A stretch of 64,000 nt of DNA from Latrodectus hesperus (lineage: Eukaryota; Arthropoda; Arachnida; Araneae; Theridiidae), in assembly GCA_037975125.1 (NCBI GenBank), contig JAJQOW010000014.1, positions 21,824,809 to 21,888,808 on the forward strand, in the 5' to 3' direction. The notes beneath the pieces were generated by a model. It searched no databases. It saw nothing but the letters and a program-made list of their open reading frames with translations, and was not told the origin of the DNA. Every line of letters starts with the position of its first letter. Position 1 is the first letter of the stretch. The position numbers and the translations under genes were made by a program. This document shows, piece after piece, positions 29,287-42,656 of the stretch.

Positions 29287-30118
29287 AGTTTTCCTGGAAC
29301 CAGGGGGTACGTGTACCTTCCTGGGGCTTGAGCAGCCACCAGGCGCGTCAGCAGGTGGTGGATCGCCGAATGTCCTGTAGGAATGACAGGATAGCCTTGA
29401 ATATAGAATCAGAGGCCGCGAACCAGCTCCCGTAAACCTTGGTGTTATGCGATACGTGCCTAGGGCTAATTGGCACCGTGGTATTGGTGTCTTAACGGAG
29501 CCTCTAGTTGCCTGGCGAACTTCTAGAGTAATTTGCCTTGCCCAGTAACTCAGGCAATGCTGGGTGGACTTATATTACCTGAACTGTTTAATTGTTATCT
29601 TGTGGCTGAAAAGACACAAGAAATAACAAACCTTTCTGCATTTGCAGGTGAAGCCTCTGAAGTAGACCTTGCTGAAAAAGACAAGGGAACTCAGAGGCAA
29701 TCTTGTAAAGGGGCAGCAATGAATCCTTCACTTGAGGTAGAAATGACCTCCAAACCATCTTCTTCTGATGAAAGTCAGGAAGCTATCCCTAGTATGACTG
29801 ACTTTCTGACCAGATGGGACTGTTTCAGCAAGACCCTATCTGCAGGAAATGTCATACGCAAGAGGAAACGGCCAAGCATATCATTTACGAATGCGAGGCT
29901 CTTGCCCTCCCTAGATTAACTTCTTTAGGCATCATCCATACTAGAGAGTTACACCTAGACTCCATTAAAGGGTTATCGGACTTTATTAATAAAGAGGGTG
30001 ACCCAAGCAACTGGAACTAGGAAACATTGGGTTTGGAGTTAATAGTACAAAATGCTGATAAAAGCAGAGGTGCCCAATGACATACAAACCCAATTCTAAG
30101 AAGAAGAAGAAGTAGTAA
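29287..30118 (+). mobile_element. Internally deleted non-LTR retroelement, GAA-tailed
   Basis: A GC-richer unit. It has a 5' leader (29287-29530), an open frame of 128 codons from 29533 (MPCPVTQAMLGG..) and then, in another frame from about 29814, a LINE ORF2 C-terminal finger DPICRKCHTQEETAKHIIYE and tail. It ends in a short (GAA)n tail just after 30100. The 5' and 3' parts of a longer LINE appear joined, with reverse transcriptase absent. Family not identified. Confidence 0.6.
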
Positions 30119-31899
30119 ATAAATTTTTCAGTGCAATTTCTTATCTTAAAATGCATTAAGTGAAATTTTGTTTCAAGACTCAAATTGAACTTAGTGTGTA
30201 GAAAATGAAAGGTATGGATAGTGATAAACCCAATTTGAATTTTTTTTTAATTCTAGAAAGTGATGATTAAGTGAATATGTTTACTTAATGTATTCGATAA
30301 AATTGTCGCTGATTGCAAAGAAATATTTGGCATTTATTTTTTTACTCTGAATTGTAATGCTGGTTAATTAAAAACACAAGTTTTATAAAAATGTACGTTA
30401 TTTACGTTATAGATTTAGCTTTATTGTCGGGTAGTTTCCTGATTAGTTTGCGTAATACTAATGTTTTTTAAGGTAGGTGCCACTGCCTAGTTAATTAATC
30501 TGAGTTTTCATAAAAATGAATTTGCCGTATTTTCCCGTATATAATCCGCAATCCCCTTTTTTCGAGCAAAAGAAAAAAAAGTGTCGCATAATCCGCAGCG
30601 ACAGTTTTTCCGACGAATATGCGAAAACTTGTACTGCTGATAATTTGGTGACGAATAAAGTAAAAAATGCTCATTACGATTAAAAATATAATACATTATG
30701 TAGAAAAAACATTTATAATGATAAATACATACAAGACATATTTTAAAAATAAACTACATTTGTTTCGTTAATAGTTAAATGAAAGAAATGGATTATTTTG
30801 TAACTGCGCATGGAATACATTCTTCTTTTGTACCGGACCTTCATTTTTACCAGAAACTCCCAATTACATTTGATATTTCTGCTTGAGTAGACAGCAGAAA
30901 CACATAAGAAATTTGATACAGGTTTTAAAAACAAATAGTTAATAATGTGCTGAATTTATAATAATATACTGAATGTTATAGTAAAATGCTAAGTAATAAA
31001 TCCCTGTATTTTTATCATTTAAAAAGAAGTGTCGATACCAGAAACAACAATTTCAAGTGAGCTGTTATTTCTGGGTTGAATTAAATTATTTTTTTAAATG
31101 AAAGTAGATTAGCTGTTTATGGAAACTAATCTTTGAAATGCGTATCATGTCCGGTTCGTTTTATTTACGCCCAATACTAATATATTGGTATGACACATAT
31201 AAACATCTCCCACAAGCAAACTTATTAAAATATGTGCATAAAACTTGGCATGTAGCCTTTACTGACATTAAGCATAAAAAATACTCTTTCCAGAATTTCT
31301 GTCTTCAAAAAGTTTTTTTTTTTTTTTTTTTTATACACTCTCAAGTTATCATTTGCGCCATTGTCAAATTTAAATAAATTTCTTCTTTAATTCAAAAGAA
31401 TGTCCTACTTATGTTAAAATTAATTATTGTATTTAGAATAAAATACACTATTAAAGATTTCCACATTCATTTATTTTATTATAATAAATAAGTTTTTATA
31501 GAAAATCGCGTTGTCTAATTCATCTTATACAACATTCAGGGCTAGTACAACTCCAGGAATTTTGACTTGATCCCTTGAAAATTGTGAATTACTTCTGGAA
31601 TTTTTATATTTTTATTGCATTTTTTATATCAGAATATCTTAGGAAAATGTAATTTTTTTGTTTTAACATTTTATATGAAATTGTCCGAAAATCTATTTGA
31701 ATATTAGCTTTTAATGTTACCACTAGGTGGCGGCGCGATCGATATTAGATGTATGCATCTTCAACTGTTGATCGTTGTATGCTTAAAATCCCTATTACAT
31801 AGAATTCGTATATCGTCATAGTGAAGTGAAAATTATTCAGTTACAGAGCAAATTTTAAACTGAAAACTGTAGGGAAGGCAAATGAAAAACCTGTAACAT

Positions 31900-33782
31900 A
31901 AGGCTCCTATTACATTAGAGTTGCCGATATTTCAGTTTCAGCAACTACCGTAGACTTAACATTATGTGACGTCACAGCTCAAATTTCAGCAATTCGTTCT
32001 ATTCGTCCAACATTACAAGTTTTTTTAACAGCTGCGCAGTTGAAATTTGTACATTATTTTGTCTTCGCCAAATGAAAAATATTGGCGTTATAAGGTGTCG
32101 AAAATCAGCAATTTTTTTGTGCATGCAGCAGCAACTCGGGCAATTCATATCGCCACTGATTTTAAAAACTGATCAAGTTTTGTCTTCTTTTCGCCAAGCG
32201 GAAATAGTACAAGAAATGATTGTTTATTTTCATTTTTGTTGTCATAATTCAGTGTTAACGAACAATCTTGAAGTTGTCAATTTTTAAACAACAAATTTAG
32301 ATTTAGAATGGGCATATTGGTTTTAATATATAAGAATTTAACTGCTTAAAAATTTGATTACATTTTAAGGAATATTTTATAATTCAAATTATTTTGTTTA
32401 AATAATTTAAAAGTATTTACAGATATTTATGTGCAGATATTCTTAATAGAATATATTTTTATATATAGTAAAGATGTCATGCAAAATTTAGCATTATTAA
32501 AATATCGTATGTTTATTACTTCATATTATTTTTAATTAATTTAAATTTTATACAAATTGAAGCCTAATAATTTTAATTTAAAATTGTAAAAAATAATATT
32601 TTTATTAAATTTTGCTGATATTTTTAGTTTAGATAGATACTTTGAAATAGAATTACTTTAAAACCATGTTAACATTTAATCTGTAAATCTGGATAACTAA
32701 AATAAAGTTAAAACATTGTATTGACCAGATTTCTGGAATTTCCATTAAATAAAATTCATTTTAAATACTTAATTTTTTTACTCTCTTTAAGAACTTAAAA
32801 AAATTTGCTTTGTTTAAAATACACTCATTTAAAAAATCTCTAAGTACTGAATGTTCAATAGTTAGACATAAATATCTTATTTAACTTTTAAAAATGTTTA
32901 TTGACAATAAAAATTGCATTTACACTTTTCTTTTCGTAATATTTTTTAAATCTTGATTACTTAAAGCTTATATGTGTAGTGTATTCATCAATGTTTATTA
33001 CACAAGGATTTCCAAAGTTAAAGAATGGCGACAGAAGTCTAATTTTAATTTTAAAAAAATGTGCATTCAAACAATTGTATCCTGTCAGACAGTGAAATAA
33101 TCCCATGGCATTATTTCATCCTCTGTCTACTTCTGCTTTCTTTAGCATTATTTTATACATTATCTTTATGTAATAATTCAAAAAGGGAGTAGAAAATCGA
33201 AAATAATTGGCTAAGTCAATTATAAAATGTTAAATCAAGGATGTTTACATTTCCAAAAAATTATAATAAGGACGATAATAAATTTAGTAAATAAAAACAG
33301 TAATATACTGAAGAACTTGTTTTATTTTCTTAATAAATTGTGAAGGTTACAGAAAAGGAAAAATTTCAATATATTGCTATATTTAGACAAAAAGTTTAAG
33401 AAAATGCCATAAGAAAAATATCAAAATTTAAGAGTGAAATTGATTCAAACAAAGTAAAGAAAATCTATTTTAGATGTTCACATGAATTAATTAGTATTTT
33501 AAAAACTTGGCTATAAAGAAAATTCCCAAATAAGAATTTATCATGAAATCTGGAATCTACTAGTTAAAATATGGCAACTTTAACAATTGTATCTAGAAAA
33601 GCGATCTATTATTAAATCTAGTAAAACAGTTACTTTCTTACAGCAAACCTGAAAGAAAACTCAAGTATTCATTGGACGAACAGAACGAATTGCTGAAATC
33701 TGAGCTGTGACATCACGTAATGTTAAGTCTGCAGGAGTTGCTGAAACTAAAATATTGGCAACTTTAATGTAACAGGGGCTTT
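31900..33782. mobile_element. TIR element, family X, copy 2 (1.9 kb)
   Basis: Shares terminal repeats and subterminal blocks with 22788-25627, including TTGTGCATGCAGCAGCAACT and TTCTTACAGCAAACCTGAAA. The left TIR keeps TGACGTCA at 31967-31974; the right copy has one change (TGACATCA, 33708-33715). The middle is shorter than in copy 1. It lies in the loop of the fold-back element. Confidence 0.85.
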
Positions 33783-33791
33783 ACATTATAC

Positions 33792-36700
33792 AAGACCTTA
33801 GAAGACACCAGGGTTAGAGAATGAACCTCAATCTGCGCATGCGCTGAAATCCACGAACACTTTCGCCTCGTTCAGAAAACCGAATCCGATTATTTCCGAC
33901 TATTCGTTTATATCACGGACTCAGTTAGAAAAAAAAAGGGAAAAACGAGACTGTTTCGTATTTTATTTGAAACTACATTGATTTGATTCTTTTTCTCTAT
34001 GCCATCCATACCTTGGGAAGTTAATTATAACTTTTTTAAGTTGGAATAAATTGAATAAAATAAAAAGTTGTTGAAATCAAGAGTTTGTATAAAATTTATA
34101 TAGCAAAAAGAAAAATATGATATGCTTTAATTTTGTATGCACATAATTTTGAATACACAAAATTAAAGCGTTTTCTAATGAGTTAAAAGTTGTTGATACG
34201 GTGCACAACTTATTTAAAAAGGGTCTGTATTTAAATTACCAGAGTAAACATTTACACATTAGATGGGAGTTTAGATCTTGAACTGAATATCACTGAATAT
34301 TAATTTTTTTTTCTATTTACTGGAAATTTTTGGAAAGGAGAAGTGAAAATTAATTATGGAGTTACATCATAGGAACTTCATGGGAATTATTTTTCATGAT
34401 TTTTAAACAAGATTTAATATGAACAGTGTAGCCATTAAATAAAATTGATATTTAGAAAATTATTAATGCAAACTATATCTGGTTTAAAGAATTTTCCCAA
34501 TCATAAGAATTTCAGTGACAATGTTTGGGAGGGTCAACCAGGAAGTGTTGTGAAAGGAATACATTGATGCTGTGAGAAATCACTCCATCTTGAACTTCAT
34601 TTGGCATAGTATGAAATAGAAACATGTTTGAAAGATTCGTGTATATTTAATTTCACATGAATATTTATTATATTAATTTACATTTAATTTTACATTAATT
34701 TATTTGAAATTTATATTACATTAATTTATTTTTAATTTTACATGTGCATTCCCAATGGATCATTTACAATTTATATGAAGTTGCAGAGTTAATCTTGCTT
34801 AGCCCAAAAATTAAATCTTGGGCATGTGACTTAGGAGTGCAAAGAGCACCACACCTCAAGCTTACGATTCAATCCTAGTATATGAAATATAGTAGACCTG
34901 GTGACATTTCTCAGAGGGATTTTTATTCTTGTTCTTATGATATATATTTGTATTTGATGTTTCGAGATTAAATATTTTTTGCTCATGCCAAATCTCGAGG
35001 ACCATCACAAAAATGTTAATTTATTATTTTTAATTTTATTGCCAGCATTTTTTAAAATCAGGTCAAAAATGTTATATACAATAAGATTTTACTATTGTAA
35101 CCAACTTATATAATATTTAAATAAATTTTATTTTTTAAGATTTCAATTAATTAATAAAATAGAACTGAAAGATCTCATATTTGTGATTGTCCTTCATTTT
35201 GGTTGTCTATCATAGGAAAAATGAAAATGAGGAGTACCCATTTTTGTTTCAAATAAAATAAAATATGTAGCCAATATCTAAACAATTTTAAGCTTTTAAA
35301 GCTTACAAATAGTATATTTATGTTATGTTATTTTCAGAAGGAAATATGTGTTTTATTGTGAATGCAAAAATGTAGTGTGGTTACAAAAGAGTATAGGAAC
35401 CAGTGAAAGAACCAAAGAGTATAGGAATCTTGAATTATAGTTATTTTACTCATCAAGTTCAATAAAGGAATCAAGATATCACTATATAAAAAAAGTTAAC
35501 TGCAAAACTCTGCAGCTTCATATATGTAGGAAATATTTGCATTAATTGTGATTTGAATGCATTTTCCCAGTGTCTTGTAACATATTTATTTTTGATTATT
35601 GATATGTTTTTTTTGTAATGGATTGCTGTAAGATGTTTTTTAAGTGGGGTGAGATGTATTTTTAAGATTTGTACCACTATCTTTTCTTTATTAAAATTTA
35701 AGTTATCATAAAAAACCAATGTTATTCATATGATTGATTTAGCTTTATTACTCAAATAAAATGTAATATTGTAAAAAATAATTGCATATATGCTATTGAT
35801 CAAGCACACATAAGAGACATTGATTTTTTTTATAATATTTTCTTATTTTACCCAATTTATGGGAATATATACAACTTTTTAGCATCTTGTCTTGGAATGA
35901 TTAAATAAATAAAAAGAAATGTTAAGAATTCAAAATTATGTGAAGTCATAATTTCCATTAGTGAGGAAGTGTTTTGATGGCTTTTGTTAATGCTTTCTAA
36001 ATGGTGGGCCAAAATGAGATTAATTAAATCTCCTGGGAAAAAAATATGCTATGAAAACAGCTTCTAGATGCAATAAAAGTTATTTGATGCCTTAGTAAGT
36101 ATGCATTAGTAATTAGTAAGTATGTAAAAGAAAATTCTTGTGAAAGTAATTTATAACACATTGTATATTCATAGTTACTTTTTAATTTTTACGCATATTT
36201 TTGGGATCAAAACACAATTTAACTAGGATGAAATTTAATCTTAATTGTGCTTAAAAAATTTCCTTCACAGCAAATATATTTAGGGTTAACATTATAAAGT
36301 ATTTGTCACTAATAGGCATTACTTCACAGGATTTTTCTTTGAAATTTATGGTTTTCAATTCTTTGTTATATTAAACATTCTATTGCATTTGCTGATGAAA
36401 AAAGTAGTTATTTATTTGGATATTCCTATTTAGCTACTAAATTTGATATTTTGTAATATATAATTGTATGGGCAATGTATTTCTAATGGATTCTGTTGGT
36501 AAAACAATTCTCAATTATATAAAGACTTTGTGAAACTCAATTCCCATATGACCACTTGTAACACACTATTTTGACTGAAAGATGCCAAGGCATTTTTAAA
36601 ATCAATACCTGAATAATTTTTTATAAAGACTTGTATTTCACTTAAATTTAAAAAATAAAATACTGGCTTACTTATAGTTGCAAAAATGATCCCCAAAACA

Positions 36701-37533
36701 AGAAAGTTTGTATCAATGGAGAAACATTTAGAGTCAATTTGCATCATCAAAAATTATTAGCAGCAGCTTACTTTCTTTCCCTACTTTTCATCAAACCCCT
36801 TTATTAATTAACTAAAATACTTCATTGAAAAAAATTTTCTTTACACAGTATGTGAAAAACAATTAGTAATACTGTAAGAAGTATATTTAGATATAAAACT
36901 TTAAAATTATAGTTAGTAAATATTTATTACAGATTCTAAATCAACCTAATTAACAATTATGAAACAAATTAAACCTAATTTGTTTAGTATTAGTTATGAA
37001 AATATACATAAACATAAATGGTATTCAGTGATTTTGTTTGAAAAGCCATTTAGCAAATGATTAATACAATTTGTTTTAAAGCATCTGATTTTTATGGACT
37101 TTATATTGATAGACCAGTTTAAAAGCATTTAGTGGAAATTCTTGATTAGCCTTATTGCAATTAAAGTAATGAAAACTCGTAAAGTATTTGCTCAGAGATT
37201 TCCACAATGAATTTATTTGTCTTAACACAGTTGTTCTCTGTGGTGAATCCCTAGGACATATGCCAGACTGATTATTTGAATAACTATTTTTATGTTAATT
37301 TTCAAACAAACAACAATGCAAGAAATGAAGGAGGGAAAAATGTAGGGAATTTTGTAATGTTTGCTTTTAAACATTCAAAGACAATCGTCTTTGAATGTTT
37401 AAAAGGGAAAAATGTGACTTGTCGGAAACATTCGGAGTCGGTTTTCCGAATGAACCAAAAGTGTTCGTAGATTTCAGCGCATGCGCAGTTTGGGGTTCAT
37501 TTTCTAACCCTGGTGTGTTCTAAGGGTTTCTTT
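33792..37533. mobile_element. 3.7-kb TIR element with 9-bp target duplication
   Basis: Inverted ends of about 110 bp share CACCAGGGTTAGA, CTGCGCATGCGCTGAAATC and AAAACCGA. It is flanked by ACATTATAC at 33783-33791 and 37534-37542. The GC-rich TIRs contrast with an AT-rich interior that has no convincing gene. Inserted next to the right end of the family X copy. Superfamily unknown; 8-9 bp duplications suit hAT or Mutator-like elements. Confidence 0.8.
37364..37405. repeat. Perfect 19-bp hairpin, 4-base loop
   Basis: The arm CTTTTAAACATTCAAAGAC (37364-37382) and its exact complement (37387-37405) are separated by AATC. It lies just inside the right TIR of the 3.7-kb element. Confidence 0.95.
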
Positions 37534-38179
37534 ACATTATACGATTGTTGACATTTTTTTTTCATTTGCCTTCCCTACAGTTTTTAGTTTAAAATTTGCT
37601 CTGTAACTTAATAAATTTTCACTTCACTATGACGCTATACGAAATTGAATGTTTTCAGAGCGAAACAGTTCAGGTCAATGCAGAATGCAAAATAACGTTA
37701 GTGAATGGCAACTTAATATCGTTCAGAGAAACTGAATTCGTTCTTAAACTAAAGATGGTCGTTATTTGAAAACCACTATTAACTAATAACCGTTTAATAA
37801 ATAACGCGTTCTTCAAAAATTATGTTAAGATAACGTTTTTTCCCCGTAACTGCTGAAATCGTTCCGGTATTGGTAACTTTTCAAAGTCGTTACGGTATTG
37901 TGGAACGTTTCTACATTACGTTATTTTGTAACTTCTGGAACTTTAAAGCTGTTCTCGTTGTTTCGGAAAAGAATTTTAAAGTTGTTATTATTACGTTGCT
38001 TTGGTTTCTAACACTGACGTTGAGTTTTCTCGGGAACATATTCCAAGCCTCACTTGGCCCGCTGTGTTGCTTAGCAACTAAGAATGTATCCTTTTCGGTT
38101 CCCCACATTGACGGAGGAAAGTTTATTGAAAAGCGGATAGATGAATATACTTTTTACTTTAAAAAAGATTAAAACATTT

Positions 38180-40200
38180 GTGTAAATGGGAATTTTTAAA
38201 AATACATTTTATGCATCATCTTTATTTTATGCCAACACTGAAAGGGCATTTTATTTATCTGAAGCCTTTAATTTTCTTAATGAATTTAAACGAAATTTTT
38301 ATTAAACTGAAGCATTTTTTAGAAACTTGAAATTATGTTCGCATATCAAAGTAAGTGTGAAATATTTTAAATTTAATAATCAAATTTTGGTAGTTAAATT
38401 TCATAAATAAAAAATTAAAAGCTTACATACTATTCAATGAAAAATTTATACATTGTAAAAATCATTTTGACATTTTAATCTTTTTTATTTATTGAAAAAG
38501 CATATATCATAATTGTATTAAAATTAATTTATATAAATAAAATTTTCATTATTTTGAGAAAAATATTAATATTAAAATAATATTTTTATACTCCCATAAA
38601 TGTATTTGATGTACTGCAATAAAAGAATTGCATCATATTTCTACTAGAAAACGTTTTATAAAATTTGTGTTGACATAAAAAGTATTATTGTTATAAAGAA
38701 TTAACAATAATACTTTTATAAAGAATTAACATAATTATAAAGAATCGTGATAATAAATGTTGCAATGTATAATTATATTAAATTAATTATTGTAAATGTA
38801 GTTCTATTAAATTAATATTTGAAAATAAAATCACAATAAAATGAATATCCTACATTAAGGATTGATATTAAGTGTTGACAAATTACTTATTTTAAATTAA
38901 GTATAATATAAATTGGTAAGTACATTTTTATTCATTTATTAAAATGATTTTATGAAATGAATATCTAATGTACTGTAGCAGCAGCACACACAGAATCTGC
39001 ATTTCCATAATCTATTTTTCAAGTTATGTTCAATATTTTACAATCATGACTTTTAAAATAATTGTTCATAAAATTACTTATCTCACAGTTTTATATCTCA
39101 ATCTAATTTTAATTCAATTCCTTAAATAGAATTAACTCTATAAGATTTTCAATATTTATTGTTATATATCTTTAAAAGAAATTATCAATAATTTAATTCT
39201 ATTTATACAAGTTAATTAAAATGCCAGTTTGTTATTTTAATTATATCCTTATAAGGATTTTGAAAAAAAGAAAAGTTTGATAATAATTGAAGATATTTGC
39301 AGTCCATTTATTAAAAACATTACTTTAAACATTTACGTATTAAAGTAATTTTTTTCAATTAAATTTCAAACGAATAAGAATTACTTCAATTAGAAAGACA
39401 ATAATAAGTAAATAACTATGCAATTCTATAGCATATATTCCTCAACAATCATAAAAAGAAATGAAAAGTAATAACTGTTTTTAGTATGGAAAGTAAAAAA
39501 GTTAATTATGTTTATAAATTTAATTTATTCAAGCTCTTATGATATCAAGAGATACTTGCAGATCAAACAATACAAATTAAAAAAATTATCAGTTAATAAA
39601 ATCCTTTATTTATGACAAAAACTCTTTTTATATGTAAATAATTTTAAAAATCATAAATTTATGTATTGTGTCAATAATAAAAATTTCATTTGAATTATTT
39701 ACTGAAGTAATGTGTTTATCTATTTTACAGAAGCAATTTTCATACATTTTAATTTAAAAATACTGTTTAATTGCTAGTACTTTAAATTCATTTTATGAAT
39801 ACCATATAGCTCTCCATTTTTACTTCCCCATAAGGAGTAATTTCATCTATTAAAAATATTTAAGGTAAATTCACACAAATTGAGTTATATAGAACAGTAA
39901 AATCATGTATATGAAGTAAAATAGTATAACTTATCAGAAAGGCAAATTTCTATATTCCAATAGTTTCTCGTTGGTGCTAAATATTCTGGTTAACATGCAC
40001 GCACAATTTTTTATTTTTAAACAAAATATTATTTTATATTTATAAATATGTAATTTTATAGTATATGACATCTGTATATATTCAATTTTCCTTTTTATTT
40101 CACAGAGGATTTATATGAACACTAAAATTGATTATAAGGTTAGATATTTAAATGAAACAGTAAAATTATTAAATATAAGTTGGCTTAGTGCATATCACTG
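38180..40200. other. AT-rich interior of the hAT-like element
   Basis: No gene recognised. A tRNA-SINE-like piece may lie at 40170-40260, with box-A-like TGGCTTAGTGCATA and box-B-like GAGTTCGGGTACT, just left of the inner hAT copy. Confidence 0.4.
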
Positions 40201-40269
40201 GTTTAAATATCAATACTATGATTTCACTAATTGAAAATTGTGAGTTCGGGTACTGATGTTACCATAAAT

Positions 40270-42656
40270 CAGTGGTTCTTAACTGGGGGTGCAGGGAGAA
40301 GCCCCTACCTACTATAAAAATTATTATAAATATCATTTATTAAATTTCTTATAATAAAATATTTGAAATCTGCAACAGTGTCCACAATACTGCAGCTCAT
40401 AAAAATTTGTAGCACTTAGCTCACTTATCAGCAAAAGACACAGGAAAGAGCCAGTGCCGATGGGCGTATACACTACACTATGGAAAGGCATGAAACTCTA
40501 CAAACGCTAACAGGCAGCTAGGTGACGGAGAAAAGAAAAAACTTTGTGGAAATACAAGCGAGGAACGTTATCCCAGCTTGTGCATGTGCTGAGTTCCATA
40601 TCTGCTACTTGAATGGAATCTACGGATTCACAGATTTTTATCTGCATCTACTGCGCCTGTGTTAGGTTGAGTCAGCTATTGTGTCTGCTGCATGTGTATT
40701 CTGACTTGTCCAGAAACCTCTTGAAATTAATACATTCTTAATTGAACGTTCAAGCCGAATAGGATTCAGTGATATTACAAGCATATAAGAACATTATATA
40801 TTATATCATCGATTATCATGAACCCCACTATGAAAAGAAAAAAAAACAATGGAACAATAAGTATGCCAATTATGGATTTACTTGCACGACCAAAAAAGAT
40901 GGCATTCAACAATCGCAATGCATTTTTGTGTTCCAAGATATTTTCAAACAGCAATCTCAAACCATCAAAGTTATTAGAGCATTTCAACAATCTGCATGGT
41001 GGCGAAAAAGCGCATAGCATGAACAACTTGAAGTCAAAGAAGGCTTGGTTTGATACCAGTGTAACTATCCTAAAATTGTGTGGACCAGCAAATCAAAAAA
41101 CCTTTATTAGAAGTGTCATATTTATGTGGAAAAAAAAGAAAAGAAAATAAACCTCACGCGATTGCTGTAGAGTTGATTAAACCTTCTGCTTTAATTATTG
41201 CTAAAACAGTATTAGATTCGGAAGCACATAAAAAATCCAACAGATTCCACTATCAAATGATATTATATGATCACGAATACAAGATCTCAGTGAAGATATT
41301 TTAATGCAAATAATTGAAGACAAAAATCAGTCCACTAAAAATAAGCATCTAACTGGATGAGTCAAATAATGTTGATAATTGTAGCCAACTTTTGGTATTT
41401 GTCAGGTATGTGAATGAAAAAGAGGTGATAGAAGAATTTCTATTTTGTGAGCCACTGGAGGTAAATACGAGAGGAATTGATGTTTTCAATCGCATCAAAG
41501 ATTTTTTTACAAAATATCAATTACCAATGAATGTGATTGGCTCAATATGCACTGATGAAGTGCCAGCAATATTAGGCAAAAATTCAGGATTTTTTTAACA
41601 CATGAAAAGAGAATTACCGGAAGTTATAATAATGTATTGCATGTTGCATCGTTATGCACTAGCGTCGAAAAGCATTGCCAGAAAGTTTAAAACAAAATCT
41701 AACTACAGCAGTAAATAACATCCCAGGGCGAGCAGTTAATCATCACATTCTTTTGTGCATTTTGTGAAAAAATTGGTGTCGATCATACTGTGCTCTTATA
41801 TCACACCGAAAAATGATGGTTACCTAAGGGTCGCAAGCTTAACAGTTTTTGAATTGCATGAGGAAATTATTCAATTACTGACTAGTCAAAACTTATTTAG
41901 TAAAAGATTTTGAGAGTAATGATGCAATGCTGAGGCTGGTTTACTTAGCGGACATAATTAGCCATTTAAATGAATTGAATCTATCAATGCACACAAGGAT
42001 TTAATATAAATATAATAATATCCAGCGAAAAATTATCTTCATTTATCGCAAAATTAGAATACTTCAAATAGAAAAGGGGAATTTCGCAAACTTTCTTTTG
42101 CTTGATTCTGTTATTGCGCAAAATGGAAATAATACAATTATATCAGGACATTGTAATACATTTGAGACGATTGAGTGAATCATTCAATGGATATTTTTCT
42201 ATCAGAAATATTATCAAAACTCAGAGATGGATACTGGATCCATTTCTATTTGACTTAAATTTGATGGATGATAGTGATCTGAAAAAAAAATCAAGTTATT
42301 GAAATGCAACAATTCTGGTGTTCACAGTTACAACGTTATCCAGAATTGGCGAATGGAGCACTGCAGTTACTCTTACCCTTTGCTACCACCTACTTGTGCG
42401 AAATGGGATTTTCATTGCTTTAACATATAAAAACTAAAGGGAGAAATCGCTTAAATACAAGTGATGACTTACGCGTATGTCTTTCAAAATAGGAGCCTCA
42501 CTTCCCCAGTATAATAATGAACAAACAGACTAGCCATTAATAAAAATAGTATTGTTTTGTATTTATATAAAATGTACAATGTTTTTCAATGGGGTGCAGA
42601 GATATATTTTCAGATTTCAAAGGGGTGCAACTCGCTAGAAAGGTTAAGAAACACTG
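40270..42656 (+). mobile_element. ZBED-type hAT transposon, decayed copy
   Basis: The ends CAGTGGTTCTTAAC and, on the reverse strand, CAGTGTTTCTTAAC are hAT TIRs. They enclose a decayed hAT transposase. Flanks CCATAAAT and CCATATGC agree only over their first five bases, so the target duplication is eroded. Confidence 0.85.
40780..42530 (+). pseudogene. ZBED5-like hAT transposase pseudogene
   Basis: The domain order of the ZBED5/ZMYM6-like hAT group can be followed over several frames. A BED finger region has YGFTCTTKKDGIQQSQC and LKPSKLLEHFNNLHGGEK. The RNase-H-like core has EFLFCEPLEVNTRGIDVFN and IGSICTDEVPAILG (41390-41600). The C-terminal dimerisation segment has LLPFATTYLCEMGFS and GRNRLNTSDDLRV (near 42363-42475). 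One cysteine of the BED finger appears lost. Stops and frameshifts are numerous, so it is dead. Confidence 0.85.

Larger units (their letters stand above)
31803..37645. mobile_element. Fold-back element split by two insertions
   Basis: The segment 31803-31899 and the reverse complement of 37543-37645 are about 90% alike (CGTCATAGTGAAGTGAAAAT, GGGAAGGCAAATGAAAAA). With the two intervening TIR elements removed, the arms meet almost directly, giving a palindromic element of about 200 bp. There is no coding capacity. Similarity ends at the AATTCGTATA side of each arm. Confidence 0.7.

Noticed and set aside
22950..32287. Open frames of 62 and 71 codons inside both family X copies (22950-23138 and 32072-32287)
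   Set aside because: The nucleotide blocks are homologous but the open frames are in different registers, so the translations are unrelated. Non-coding.
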